Part shown: positions 5,710 through 14,156 of the stretch, piece after piece
How positions within the stretch are numbered: position 1 is the stretch's first letter
How the letters are laid out: every line of letters starts with the position of its first letter
NCBI GenBank assembly: GCA_002254765.1
Contig: NJDV01000006.1
Coordinates: forward strand, 1-14,156
Reading direction: 5' to 3'
DNA length: 14,156 nucleotides
From: Thermoplasmatales archaeon ex4484_36
Lineage (GTDB): Archaea; Thermoplasmatota; Penumbrarchaeia; Penumbrarchaeales; EX4484-36
The notes under the pieces: generated by a model
What the model saw: only the letters and a program-made list of their open reading frames with translations
Told to the model about the DNA's origin: nothing
Databases searched by the model: none
Made by a program: the position numbers and the translations under genes

Positions 5710-6521
5710 TTTTGAGGAGAGGGTGTAGATATTGATGTCCTCTGGGAGAAGAGGAATCTTCCGTTCAAGTAGGGATCGTGTCCTCTTATATGGATCACGG
5801 AATTAAACCTTTTCAGGAAGCTCTTCAGCTCTTCCTCGGAGTAATTTGCCCCCGGGGCTACAACATGCCTCGCATACCCTTTCGGTCCGCCCCAGAGGAG
5901 CCCATACATCGCCTCTCTGTATCTCTCATGGCCCACACAGCCCTCCACGTCTCTGTGGGAATCCCCTCTCTTCAAAGGGATGTTGTCTTTCAGAATTCCG
6001 CCGTGGGTGAAGACGACGCCGCATCTGGCCACAGCGATAACGGGGAGGTCCGCGAGTATGGAGGAGAGGACGTAGAGGATTCCCTGTGCCTCCTTTTCCC
6101 TTCCCCAAACCTCTTCCACCTCCCCTGGGAGGTCGTATGGGACAAAAGGGAAGAGGTAATAGTTCTCGTGGTTTCCCTGCAGCAGCACCACCCGCTGGGG
6201 GTATGTCCTCTTCAGTGCTAGCATCACCATGGCGGTGACTACAGATCCCCCCGGGACCGCGGATCTATCGGTATAGTCCCCCAGTGCTACAAGGTGAACG
6301 TCTTCGTCCTCGATGAACCTCCTAAGCGGCTTTCTGAGCGAACTGAAGTCCCCATGTAGGTCCCCCAAAACCATGATATAAGGTACTTCCCCTATCTCCT
6401 CATAGAAGCTACTCCCCCAGCCGGATTTCATGCTGAGAAGTAGGTTTACGACCTCACTGGAGCTAAGGTCCAGCACAATCTCAGGAGTTTCAAGCACTTC
6501 TTGTAGCTTTACGTCGGGCAT
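5706..6521 (-). CDS. PPP-family (calcineurin-like) protein phosphatase, C-terminus altered
   Basis: A 271-residue metallophosphatase with the PPP signature motifs in order: GDLHGD (53-58), GDYTDRS (81-87), GNHEN (116-120), FTHGG (171-175), LLWGGP (209-213) and HIRGHDP (244-250). These supply the two-metal site and catalytic residues of serine/threonine phosphatases, but the substrate could also be a small molecule. Family members normally continue after the RGH motif with a strand and about 30 more residues. Here the last ten or so codons after FLFSQR (residue 261) are an out-of-frame reading of CinA-like coding DNA, so the natural C-terminus is missing. The ATG at 6521 follows a weak AGGT, 21 bases below the surface-protein stop, implying co-transcription with the surface-protein genes. 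Confidence 0.87.
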   Translation of the reverse strand: MPDVKLQEVLETPEIVLDLSSSEVVNLLLSMKSGWGSSFYEEIGEVPYIMVLGDLHGDFSSLRKPLRRFIEDEDVHLVALGDYTDRSAVPGGSVVTAMVMLALKRTYPQRVVLLQGNHENYYLFPFVPYDLPGEVEEVWGREKEAQGILYVLSSILADLPVIAVARCGVVFTHGGILKDNIPLKRGDSHRDVEGCVGHERYREAMYGLLWGGPKGYARHVVAPGANYSEEELKSFLKRFNSVIHIRGHDPYLNGRFLFSQRTSISTPSPQN

Positions 6522-6542
6522 CTTTACCTGAGTTCATACGTT

Positions 6543-9500
6543 TCACTGGGTGGGTGGGGCACCTTCAGGAAAGCCCTCCGGGGGGGCATAACCCTCCGGC
6601 GGTGCTTCTGGGGGATATTGTTCAGGGGGTATCTCCCCTTCAGGTGGCGCCTCTCCCTCTGGTGGTGCTTCTGTAGGTACGGGAGGTGGCGGAAGAGCTG
6701 CCTGAATGTTTCCGGCCTCAAGGAGGTTGTCCTCTTCCTGCTCAGCAAGTACCTCCTCCTGCTCCCTCCTCCTAAGCATCCAGGAGTAGATTACAATGAT
6801 CGCTAGAAGGGCTATCACTCCAGCAACGATCAGTACCATGATTCCCATCAGATCCAAGAACGGTTTTTTCTCCTCCGGAGTCTCTGGAGTTGTCTGTATA
6901 GTGGGATGTTCTGCACGATCGAAGGGGTTGGTGTCGTTCTCAAGTTCCTCTCTGTTCGTGAAGAGGTCGCCGTCGGAGTCCAGTTCCGCATCATATGGGT
7001 TTGTGGGATCCAGGCCCCATATGATCTCCTTTCTGTCCTCCATCCCATCATTGTCTTTGTCGACCCCGGGTGGGGGAAGCTCTGTTTTGTTGACGCTGAT
7101 TCTAATCTGTTTGGATACTGTATGAACTCCATCATACACTTCAAGCCTTATCACGTGTTCTCCCACCAGGAGGGTGGTTTCGAAGGAAGGTCTATCGCTT
7201 AAGGGCTTATTGTTGTCGTACCAGGTGAAGGTTAGCGGGTCGCCGTCGTAATCGGATGTCAGGGAAGCATCAAAGGTGATTACATCATTCTCGTAGAACA
7301 CAGCTCCGCTCTCAGGGGAGGATATTATCACATTTGGTTTTGTGTTCACCTTTATCACGTACTTCTCCGATTCGATAACTCCATTTCCGGCAATATCATT
7401 CGCTCTGAACTGAATCAGATTCTGGTCCCCCTCCGGTAGTTCAAGAACGATAGAGATGTGAACCTCCCTGCCATCATTGATTATCTGTCCTGGCTCGGGG
7501 GTATACTTCGTCCAGTCGGTCCAGTTTATTCCGTTGTTCTTACTGTAACGATAATAGATGGTATTGAGGTCCACCCCAGAGGTGGTGTCAAAGAGGGTGA
7601 TGTTGACAGTCACAGTGGTTGAAGGCCACCAGACGTTGGTGCTGGGGAAAATATCGCGGAACCCCACGGGTTCAGAGTCCACCTTCAGCTGGAAGAGTTC
7701 GGAATAGGTGTAACCGTTTCCGGCAAAATCCATTGCTCTGAACTTTATGTAATTTTCTGGCCCATCATCCAGTTGCGGATGGATCTCCACATTGAACTCA
7801 TCCTTCACACCGAAGAGATCAGCGGGTATCCAGTCGGTCATGTTCTCCAGTCCCCCTGGCGAATATTGATATTCAACGGTGTCACCGAAGACACCCGAGC
7901 CACCGTAGTCCTTCACCTTTATGATGCAGGTGGGGGATGTTGACGTGATCCAGCCGTTCACTCCCATGGGACCCACAACAAAATCAAAGAACTCAACTTC
8001 GTCTTTATCAATGAGTATCTTGGCCCTGACAGGCTTGCTTAAGTGTCCTACTCTGTCCTCAGCCCATATAAAGAGGTTGTACTCGCCCTCCTCCGATCTG
8101 TTCCAAACGAATCTATCGTTATCTCCACTCACGAAGATACCCTGGGGATTGCTCAGGTTTATAGTGTCATTTATGTAATAGCCTCTTACCCCGGAGAGTC
8201 TGTCGGCGGTTTTAAGCCACGTCAGGAAGAGCTCATCGTCGTTATCGACTTCCGTCTGGGGGTCCCTGAAGCTATCAGCGTGGATTATAAAGCCGCTGGG
8301 TGGGGGAGGTATGTCGTCGTCTACCCTCAGAATGAATGAAGAGGGTTTATTGATGACGTTCTCCCCGGGAATGATGCCCACCCTTATTTCGAATACCTTG
8401 CTTTTCCCCTCTGAACCAGTGTTCAGGATGAAGTCGTATTCCCTTCCGCTGGAAGAGTTGTCATAACAGGTTACGCCGTTCTCATCTACCAACATGACGT
8501 AAAAGGCACTGTTTGGTGGGGATATAACCTGGGGGAAGAGAGTATCGTTCTGAGTGCAGTTGTAGATGAGCTTCTGGCCGGTGAATCTTAAAGGAATCCT
8601 GTCCCGTACCCAGGAATTGTAAGAGACTTCCTCCCATCCGTTACCCGGGTCTACATACGCTTTCATGTTGCCAATAAAAGCATAAGTGTTCTCAAGGAAA
8701 AAGACATCTGGGACCTCGCCCATACCGACTCCAGCAAAGGATGTAAGTATAAGGTATTGGACAGACAGATTTCCGCCCAACGGGAAATCCGGTGAAAACC
8801 ACACTTTGAGGTCAAAGGACCAGTTCGTTACACCGTCGCTCATAAATGATGAGTTCAGCACATCCAGTTTAATGTATTCATTTTCAGGATTTATGGCAGA
8901 CAGGTTCATAAGTCCGCTGGAGAAGGAGTACCGGATAAGGATGTAGGATGAAACTTCACCGAAGTAGAGAAATAGGCTCTTGAACCTGTTAACTCCTCCA
9001 TCTAGATACACATCCACATGGAGGTTATAGTACCTGTAGCCAGCAAGAACAACGTGGCCGTCAGATCCGTGACCGTCAGTCAACGTAACTGAAACCTTTG
9101 GGTGGTAGGGTGTGAAGAGAATGGCTAGACCGTTGTTAATAATCTTCTGGTTGTAGCTGTAGGTGATACCGTAGGTATCCGTAGGATCCTCTATCCCCAC
9201 TGTAGTGTATCCGCCATTGGAGTAGCTGGAAGATGTTGCCTGAGTGTCCTTATATTGGAACTTTATCTCACCAGTTTCGTAGAAAATAGCCTCGTAGGTG
9301 AGATCGTATGCACCACGCTCCCACTCCACCACGAAATACCGCACACCATCAGAAGTTGTTCCAGAGAGTGTCCATATTCCTCCGCTTGTGTATCTGTAAT
9401 AATAGGGATAGGCCCAGTATACTGCTATTGTTCCGTGCGGAGAGCCGCTAGAGGGTAGCTTCCTGTAGGATGTGGTTACATAGGTGTCCACGAAAGAGAC

Positions 9501-9821
9501 GTAACCTCTTGAGGTGACGTACACGGTGTCATAGGTGTTCCCATAATAGGTGAAATTAAAAGGTAGAGATACTGTGGTGTAGGAGTAGGAGCTGTACATG
9601 CTATCGCTGATCTTTGTTCCTCCCGTAGTGGCGTCTATCCAGGAGTATTCCACTTTGGGATCTGGGTCTTTATTGTCCACCCAGTAGTAGCCATAATCGT
9701 CGGGATCGCTTATATTGGCCTCAACGTCATTGTCCTGGGGGATTGTGATCAGGGCCATTGTAGATAGAGTGATCACGAGCATCAGAGACAATACTTCTAT
9801 TTTTCCGTAGAGCGTCTTCAT
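6543..9821 (-). CDS. Large membrane-anchored surface protein with PKD/Ig repeats
   Basis: A predicted type I cell-surface protein of 1092 residues. It has a signal peptide (about 1-35, MKTLYGKIEVLSLMLVITLS), then a Tyr/Ser/Gly-rich beta-sandwich head (about 52-238). The head carries motifs such as LPFNFTYYGNTYDTVYV and ETGEIKFQY, resembling NIDO-like or bacterial secreted-protein modules. Ig/fibronectin-like modules follow, including two copies of a unit ending in IxFRAxDxAGN. Next come a PKD-like domain (about 828-912), Asp-rich calcium-type repeats (DKDNDGMED, DSDGDLFTN, about 920-970), a membrane helix (about 992-1014), RRRE, and a PPEG/PPEQ-rich tail. Many N-x-S/T sites suggest glycosylation. 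I chose the ATG at 9821 because GGAGGTGA precedes it at good spacing; a GTG three codons upstream overlaps that site. It starts just after its paralogue ends. The ligand is unknown. Confidence 0.9.
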   Translation of the reverse strand: MKTLYGKIEVLSLMLVITLSTMALITIPQDNDVEANISDPDDYGYYWVDNKDPDPKVEYSWIDATTGGTKISDSMYSSYSYTTVSLPFNFTYYGNTYDTVYVTSRGYVSFVDTYVTTSYRKLPSSGSPHGTIAVYWAYPYYYRYTSGGIWTLSGTTSDGVRYFVVEWERGAYDLTYEAIFYETGEIKFQYKDTQATSSSYSNGGYTTVGIEDPTDTYGITYSYNQKIINNGLAILFTPYHPKVSVTLTDGHGSDGHVVLAGYRYYNLHVDVYLDGGVNRFKSLFLYFGEVSSYILIRYSFSSGLMNLSAINPENEYIKLDVLNSSFMSDGVTNWSFDLKVWFSPDFPLGGNLSVQYLILTSFAGVGMGEVPDVFFLENTYAFIGNMKAYVDPGNGWEEVSYNSWVRDRIPLRFTGQKLIYNCTQNDTLFPQVISPPNSAFYVMLVDENGVTCYDNSSSGREYDFILNTGSEGKSKVFEIRVGIIPGENVINKPSSFILRVDDDIPPPPSGFIIHADSFRDPQTEVDNDDELFLTWLKTADRLSGVRGYYINDTINLSNPQGIFVSGDNDRFVWNRSEEGEYNLFIWAEDRVGHLSKPVRAKILIDKDEVEFFDFVVGPMGVNGWITSTSPTCIIKVKDYGGSGVFGDTVEYQYSPGGLENMTDWIPADLFGVKDEFNVEIHPQLDDGPENYIKFRAMDFAGNGYTYSELFQLKVDSEPVGFRDIFPSTNVWWPSTTVTVNITLFDTTSGVDLNTIYYRYSKNNGINWTDWTKYTPEPGQIINDGREVHISIVLELPEGDQNLIQFRANDIAGNGVIESEKYVIKVNTKPNVIISSPESGAVFYENDVITFDASLTSDYDGDPLTFTWYDNNKPLSDRPSFETTLLVGEHVIRLEVYDGVHTVSKQIRISVNKTELPPPGVDKDNDGMEDRKEIIWGLDPTNPYDAELDSDGDLFTNREELENDTNPFDRAEHPTIQTTPETPEEKKPFLDLMGIMVLIVAGVIALLAIIVIYSWMLRRREQEEVLAEQEEDNLLEAGNIQAALPPPPVPTEAPPEGEAPPEGEIPPEQYPPEAPPEGYAPPEGFPEGAPPTQ

Positions 9822-9833
9822 CTCACTCACCTC

Positions 9834-12800
9834 CTATTGGGCTTCACCTCCGGGTGGTACGTATTCCTGAGATGGGGGTGCCTCTTCCGGTGGAGTCTTC
9901 TGTCCCCCCTCCGAGGGTTCCTGTTCTGGGGGACTCTCCGGAACGCTAGCCTCGGGAGCCCCTTCCTCTGATGGGGGTTGTGGCTCTGCGGGAGCAGGGG
10001 GTGCTTCCTCCCCCGGGGGAAGGGCCTGTTCCGGTTCAGCAGCAACAGGGGCTGCCGGAAGGGTGGGCAGGGCCACCCCCACGCCGGAGCTGAGCATCTC
10101 CAGCCTTGCCGCAGAAACGCCTTTGAGAGCTCTTTCCATGGCTTCGAGCTCCAGCCGCCTTTCCTCCTCCAGCTCTTTCTGTATCACTTCTCGCGCATGT
10201 TTCCTTGATCTGTAAGCCATTGCCGTGCTGATGAGTATTCCTAGCAGAATGAGTATTACCACCATAGCAAGATACAACCAGTAGCTTATTTTCTCTTTAG
10301 TAGAGGTTATCTCCTTTTTCGGATAGTCCGTGGGGTCTATGGGATTTGTATGGGCAGTGTACTCTTCATAATCCGTATACTGGTCCCCATCAGCGTCGTT
10401 ATCTGCGGAAGGGGTTCTCCAGTCCAGATGGTAAGAGTATTCCCAGATGTCGGGCATTCCGTCGCCATCATGGTCGGAGTCGGGAGTGAAGGGGAGTCTC
10501 GGAATGGCTTTTACTTTGACTGTAACGGAATCGCTTACTGTATGGATGCCATCAGTAACTTCGAGTGTGATAAGATGTACGCCAGGAGGAAGCGTCATCT
10601 GAAATATGGGCGAATGTGAAAGGACATTGGATATGTTTGAAGTCCAGGTGTATTGAAGCTCATCCCCGTCCTCGTCCTCTGTTCCGGATGCGTCAAATTT
10701 TATAACCTTGTTCTCTAGAACCTCCAGTCCATCCTGCGGCAGTGCTATCTGGATCCGCGGGGCTGTGTTAATCCATATATTGTACTCCTCGGAGTAAGTG
10801 TAGTAGTTCCCCGCTATATCCTTGGCTCTGAACTGAATGTAGTTCTCTCTGCCCTCAGCCAAATTGAGGTTTAGGGTGACTGTGATGCTGTTCCCTCCTG
10901 AAGTTATACCAGCATCGGCCCATCCGCTGTAGAACTGCCTTCCTCTGGTAGTATATCTATATTGAATGCTCGTGGGGTCCACGCCGCTCAATCCATCTGA
11001 GACCACAATGGATATCTCCTGAGTAGATGACGCCAGCCACTCTTCGGTGGCGGGAGAGAAGTCAGAGAAGACCACACCCTGAGTGTCCACTCTGATCTGG
11101 AACGCTTCAGACTCGAAGGGACCATTGCCTGCCCTGTCCATTGCTCTGAACTTTATGTAATTGTCCTCGCCGTCGTCAAAATGGGCCAGAACAACAACCT
11201 TAAGGCTGGAGCCGTATTGATTTATCCCAGCGCTCATCCACGGACCGAAATTGTCCGGACCGTCGGTGGATATGGCATATTGAATCGATGGTCCATCTAT
11301 TTGCGAGCCGCCAATGTCTATCACTTCAATGGAGCACTCCACGTCTCTTGTAGTGTGCCATATCTCAGAAGAGGGCTGGAAGCCCTCAAACCTGAGCCCT
11401 AAAAGGTCGATGAAGATGGATGATGAAGTGATGGCCCCCTCATGTCCCACGTTGTCTACAGCCCACAGGTAGACCTCAAAGAGTCCTTCCGCAGCATCCT
11501 CTATAACATATCTCTTCTCACCGTAGACCTCCACCAGCTTAGCCTCACCGGTAGCATTGGTGTAACTTATGACATAATGGTCTATGCCTGAGTTAAACTC
11601 GGGTGAGTCGCGCCAGGTGAGATAAACCTCTCTATCGTTGTCCATTAGTATATTGGGATCGTCGTACGAATCTGCATGGAGGAGGAAGCCCTGAGGGATC
11701 CCGGGGTCGTCGTTATCCACCTTTACGTAAAAGGGTGGGAGGGGATTCAGAAGCGCACCGTAGGGGAGCCCCGTGACCTTCACCTCATACATGATGGTGA
11801 GAGCCTCTCTCCCCACGTTGGTGGTTAAGGAGATATCTCTTCCAGAAGAGGAGTTGTCGTAGCGGACTTCTCCAAGGTTGTTCTGCAGAATCACGTCAAA
11901 CAGGTCATTGGAGGGGTAGAGGTCCTCTGTTCCGTTGTACACCAGCTTAACACCGGTGAATAGAAGGTTTGTGCCTTCTTTTACCCAGCTCCACGACTCC
12001 AAGGGTTTTCCTTCGGCCAGAACCGTGAAGTTGCCCAGGAAGCGGAAGGTGGTTATAACCCGAAACACATCATCATAGATATCAATATCCTCAAGGGGTC
12101 CTCCGTAAGAGTGTAACGTGGCTTTTATGGGCACTTCAGTGGGGAAGGTGAGAGCAAATCTTAAAGTGAAACGAACTGTCCAGTTCCTGATGGTGTCGTT
12201 GGTTATTATAATGGATGCGGGATCAATGGACACAACCCCCAGCGGATCGGACTCAACAAAGACTATTCTACCGTCTTTATCCCATTTCAGGACGATGGTG
12301 CCGGAGGTGTAATCGAGGGTTATTCTGGTGCCCTCGATCTGTTCTATGTGCCAGGTATCGGTTACCATGAGCTCAAAAGTGTAATTTCTGTATTCTGCAT
12401 AGCAGGTTCTGTTATCGGGCCTGTCCCCGTCAAGGAGCCTGAAGTATTGATTTCTGATCTCTGGATTTATAGATGGGAAGATGTAGACGGCACCAGCATA
12501 TCTTGCGCCGTAAGCGCCGGGAGCCCTCCAAGCGCCCATCACGAGATCCTTATATCCATCGCTGTCTATGTCCATGAAGGCGAGGGGTTTGCCATTATAG
12601 TATCCCAAGTAGGAAGAGCTTGCGGGGCCTATTATCTTCGCCTGATAGGGATAGGAAGCCAGAGATATTGTTGCCGGTAGCGTGGGAGTTCCAAGGATAA
12701 GATAGACCTCGCCTTTGTAGTTGGAAGCCCCACCGGCCCCCACCAATAGGTCGTCATAACCGTCCCGGTTATGGTCCCCCACAGCCACACTGCCCAGATA

Positions 12801-14156
12801 GCCATACGTGTTGGTTTGTGAAATGGTAACATTTGCGTCGGCGGTGGTGTACTCCCCGCCGCTGCTCAAATACGGTCCGCCGTAATACACGTACACCCGG
12901 CCTCTGTAAGATGATGCCCCGTATGCGCCGGCCACAAGGTCGTCATATCCGTCGCCGTTAATGTCGCCGGAAGCCACATTGATTCCGAGATAATAGTAAC
13001 TGCCGGCCCCTGTGATGTTTATCCATTTGCTGCGGGGGTAGTTTCTGAGGTTGATTTGAGAAGGGAAGCCGGAGGAGGAGCCCAATAGCACCGCCACCTG
13101 ACCGTTATAGTATATCCTATTCTTAATGTCGTAGTAGTAATAGGAGCCTATAACAAGGTCCTTGTAGCCGTCGCCGTTGATGTCCATTACATCAAGGTCC
13201 CCATAGCCCAGACGAGCATATACGTTCGTGTAATAGTAGTGAGCCCAGCTATAGAGACGGGAATATATATCAGCAGGTGCCCAGCCAGTTATCTCAACGT
13301 CTGCATCGCCGTCGTCTGCGTCAAGATAGGTATCATTGTAGAATGTTTGGCCATAGAAGACAAAGACCTTTCCGTAATAGGTATTATAATAGTGATACTC
13401 GGTTGGAGTGGTATAGAAATAATAGTAGTAAGATGACCAGTAGGGCTGGGATATGATGGCATCAGCCAGGCCATCCCCGTTTAGATCTTTAAGCGCAACC
13501 CTCCATCCGAAGTATGTATATGTGGTGGCAAATGAATAGTCCGCTCCGGGTGGTGGGGTTTGTTCTCGTCTCCCGCTGAAGGTGACATTAGCCTCGTCAG
13601 AGCCTATGGTTCTGTTGAGAGAGGAGTTGCCGAAGAAAAGATATGCCTCGCCCCGGTAGCTGTCCACGCCGTATGCCCCTATAAGCACATCATCATATCC
13701 ATCGCCGTTTGCGTCGCCAGCAGCTACAGAGCAACCAAAATAGGAGGCAGAGGAGGTCCCGCGATAGCTGAAGATGACGTCCGCCTCGTCGGCGGTTCTC
13801 TGTGTGTGTAGGTAGTTGAAAGATGTGGAATAGAACACGTAAACCCTGCCGCCGGTGTATTTACTGTACTCTCCCACCACCAAATCATCTTTCCCGTCCC
13901 CGTTTATGTCCCCTGTTGCTACCGTAGAACCGAAATACTGGTAAGTTAGGGTGCCCATGGCAGAATAAAGGGAAGGCTTCTTTGAAAGGTCGTAGTCCCC
14001 GCTGACAAACCTGAGGTCCTCCCTCACCGAATTTTGGCCTATCACCTCTCTTGAACCTTCTTCCGCCCCATCCGTCGCTTCCCCTAGAACATTCTCTGAA
14101 CGCTCCCGGGGTGAAAGTGCGTAGACCGCACCCGCAGGGACAATCAGCAGGCCCAC
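9834..14156 (-). CDS. Large integrin-like surface protein with seven FG-GAP repeats (5' end outside window)
   Basis: At least 1440 residues. The frame runs off the right edge, and the first visible residues (GLLIVPAGAVYA) look like the end of a signal peptide, so little may be missing. Residues about 60-570 hold seven FG-GAP/integrin-alpha blades. Each has a calcium-loop motif of the GDINGDGKDDL type (near 83, 148, 224, 325, 398, 461 and 529), enough for a complete seven-bladed propeller. Ig/fibronectin-like modules follow with two NYIxFRAxDxAGN units, a PKD-like domain (about 1133-1216), Asp-rich repeats (DSDHDGDGMPD, DNDADGDQYTD), a membrane helix (about 1290-1316), a charged coiled-coil-like stretch (KELEEERRLELEAMERAL) and a Pro/Glu/Ala-rich tail. 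Everything after the head parallels the downstream gene. A role in adhesion or surface sensing is inferred from the architecture. Confidence 0.92.
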   Translation of the reverse strand: MGLLIVPAGAVYALSPRERSENVLGEATDGAEEGSREVIGQNSVREDLRFVSGDYDLSKKPSLYSAMGTLTYQYFGSTVATGDINGDGKDDLVVGEYSKYTGGRVYVFYSTSFNYLHTQRTADEADVIFSYRGTSSASYFGCSVAAGDANGDGYDDVLIGAYGVDSYRGEAYLFFGNSSLNRTIGSDEANVTFSGRREQTPPPGADYSFATTYTYFGWRVALKDLNGDGLADAIISQPYWSSYYYYFYTTPTEYHYYNTYYGKVFVFYGQTFYNDTYLDADDGDADVEITGWAPADIYSRLYSWAHYYYTNVYARLGYGDLDVMDINGDGYKDLVIGSYYYYDIKNRIYYNGQVAVLLGSSSGFPSQINLRNYPRSKWINITGAGSYYYLGINVASGDINGDGYDDLVAGAYGASSYRGRVYVYYGGPYLSSGGEYTTADANVTISQTNTYGYLGSVAVGDHNRDGYDDLLVGAGGASNYKGEVYLILGTPTLPATISLASYPYQAKIIGPASSSYLGYYNGKPLAFMDIDSDGYKDLVMGAWRAPGAYGARYAGAVYIFPSINPEIRNQYFRLLDGDRPDNRTCYAEYRNYTFELMVTDTWHIEQIEGTRITLDYTSGTIVLKWDKDGRIVFVESDPLGVVSIDPASIIITNDTIRNWTVRFTLRFALTFPTEVPIKATLHSYGGPLEDIDIYDDVFRVITTFRFLGNFTVLAEGKPLESWSWVKEGTNLLFTGVKLVYNGTEDLYPSNDLFDVILQNNLGEVRYDNSSSGRDISLTTNVGREALTIMYEVKVTGLPYGALLNPLPPFYVKVDNDDPGIPQGFLLHADSYDDPNILMDNDREVYLTWRDSPEFNSGIDHYVISYTNATGEAKLVEVYGEKRYVIEDAAEGLFEVYLWAVDNVGHEGAITSSSIFIDLLGLRFEGFQPSSEIWHTTRDVECSIEVIDIGGSQIDGPSIQYAISTDGPDNFGPWMSAGINQYGSSLKVVVLAHFDDGEDNYIKFRAMDRAGNGPFESEAFQIRVDTQGVVFSDFSPATEEWLASSTQEISIVVSDGLSGVDPTSIQYRYTTRGRQFYSGWADAGITSGGNSITVTLNLNLAEGRENYIQFRAKDIAGNYYTYSEEYNIWINTAPRIQIALPQDGLEVLENKVIKFDASGTEDEDGDELQYTWTSNISNVLSHSPIFQMTLPPGVHLITLEVTDGIHTVSDSVTVKVKAIPRLPFTPDSDHDGDGMPDIWEYSYHLDWRTPSADNDADGDQYTDYEEYTAHTNPIDPTDYPKKEITSTKEKISYWLYLAMVVILILLGILISTAMAYRSRKHAREVIQKELEEERRLELEAMERALKGVSAARLEMLSSGVGVALPTLPAAPVAAEPEQALPPGEEAPPAPAEPQPPSEEGAPEASVPESPPEQEPSEGGQKTPPEEAPPSQEYVPPGGEAQ

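Noticed and set aside
5700..5760. A natural phosphatase-CinA fusion enzyme
   Set aside because: The two are in different frames with a stop between them. Both lack family-typical ends at the joint, which fits a deletion better.
13289..13474. Minus-strand open frames in alternative phases inside the propeller gene
   Set aside because: They are short frames created by repetitive GAT/GGC-rich blade sequence, inside a continuous 1440-codon frame.

Overview
The window looks like chromosomal DNA of an anaerobic, probably uncultivated archaeon. The evidence is a group II chaperonin (thermosome), a one-iron superoxide reductase with no superoxide dismutase or catalase beside it, the tail of what looks like HypF ([NiFe]-hydrogenase maturation), archaeal TATA-like elements, and strong GGAGGT-type ribosome binding sites. 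From memory the thermosome and the surface proteins resemble those of Thermoplasmatota. That placement is inference, not a database result.

Layout. (1) Positions 2-106 (+): the last 34 codons of a HypF-like gene. (2) 330-1749 (-): a thermosome gene broken by an out-of-frame deletion of about 70 codons. (3) 1828-4277 (-): a stress and oxygen-defence cluster. In transcription order it is superoxide reductase, peroxiredoxin, a Dps-like ferritin, then, after a new promoter-like element, an AhpD-like protein and CutA. (4) 4278-4465: a divergent control region with a perfect 42-bp tandem repeat. (5) 4466-5075 (+): a membrane segment and a winged-helix domain in two overlapping frames, probably one membrane-anchored regulator split by a one-base shift in a G run. 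(6) 5020-14156 (-): a run of four genes. In transcription order these are a large integrin-like surface protein (5' end outside the window), a paralogous surface protein with a different head, a PPP-family phosphatase, and a CinA-like/MoCF-domain protein. The phosphatase lacks its normal C-terminus and the CinA-like protein lacks its normal N-terminus at their shared junction.

How the genes work together. Superoxide reductase makes H2O2. Peroxiredoxin, the Dps-like ferritin and possibly the AhpD-like protein then deal with peroxide and free iron. The winged-helix gene is divergent from this cluster and is the obvious candidate local regulator. The two giant surface proteins share PKD/Ig-type stalks, calcium-type Asp-rich linkers, one C-terminal membrane helix and a Pro/Glu-rich tail predicted to be cytoplasmic. 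They lie in one apparent operon with a phosphatase.

Three reading frames are disrupted within about 4.7 kb (the thermosome deletion, the phosphatase/CinA junction and the winged-helix frameshift). Either the locus is decaying or the assembly has errors. I cannot tell which from the sequence alone.
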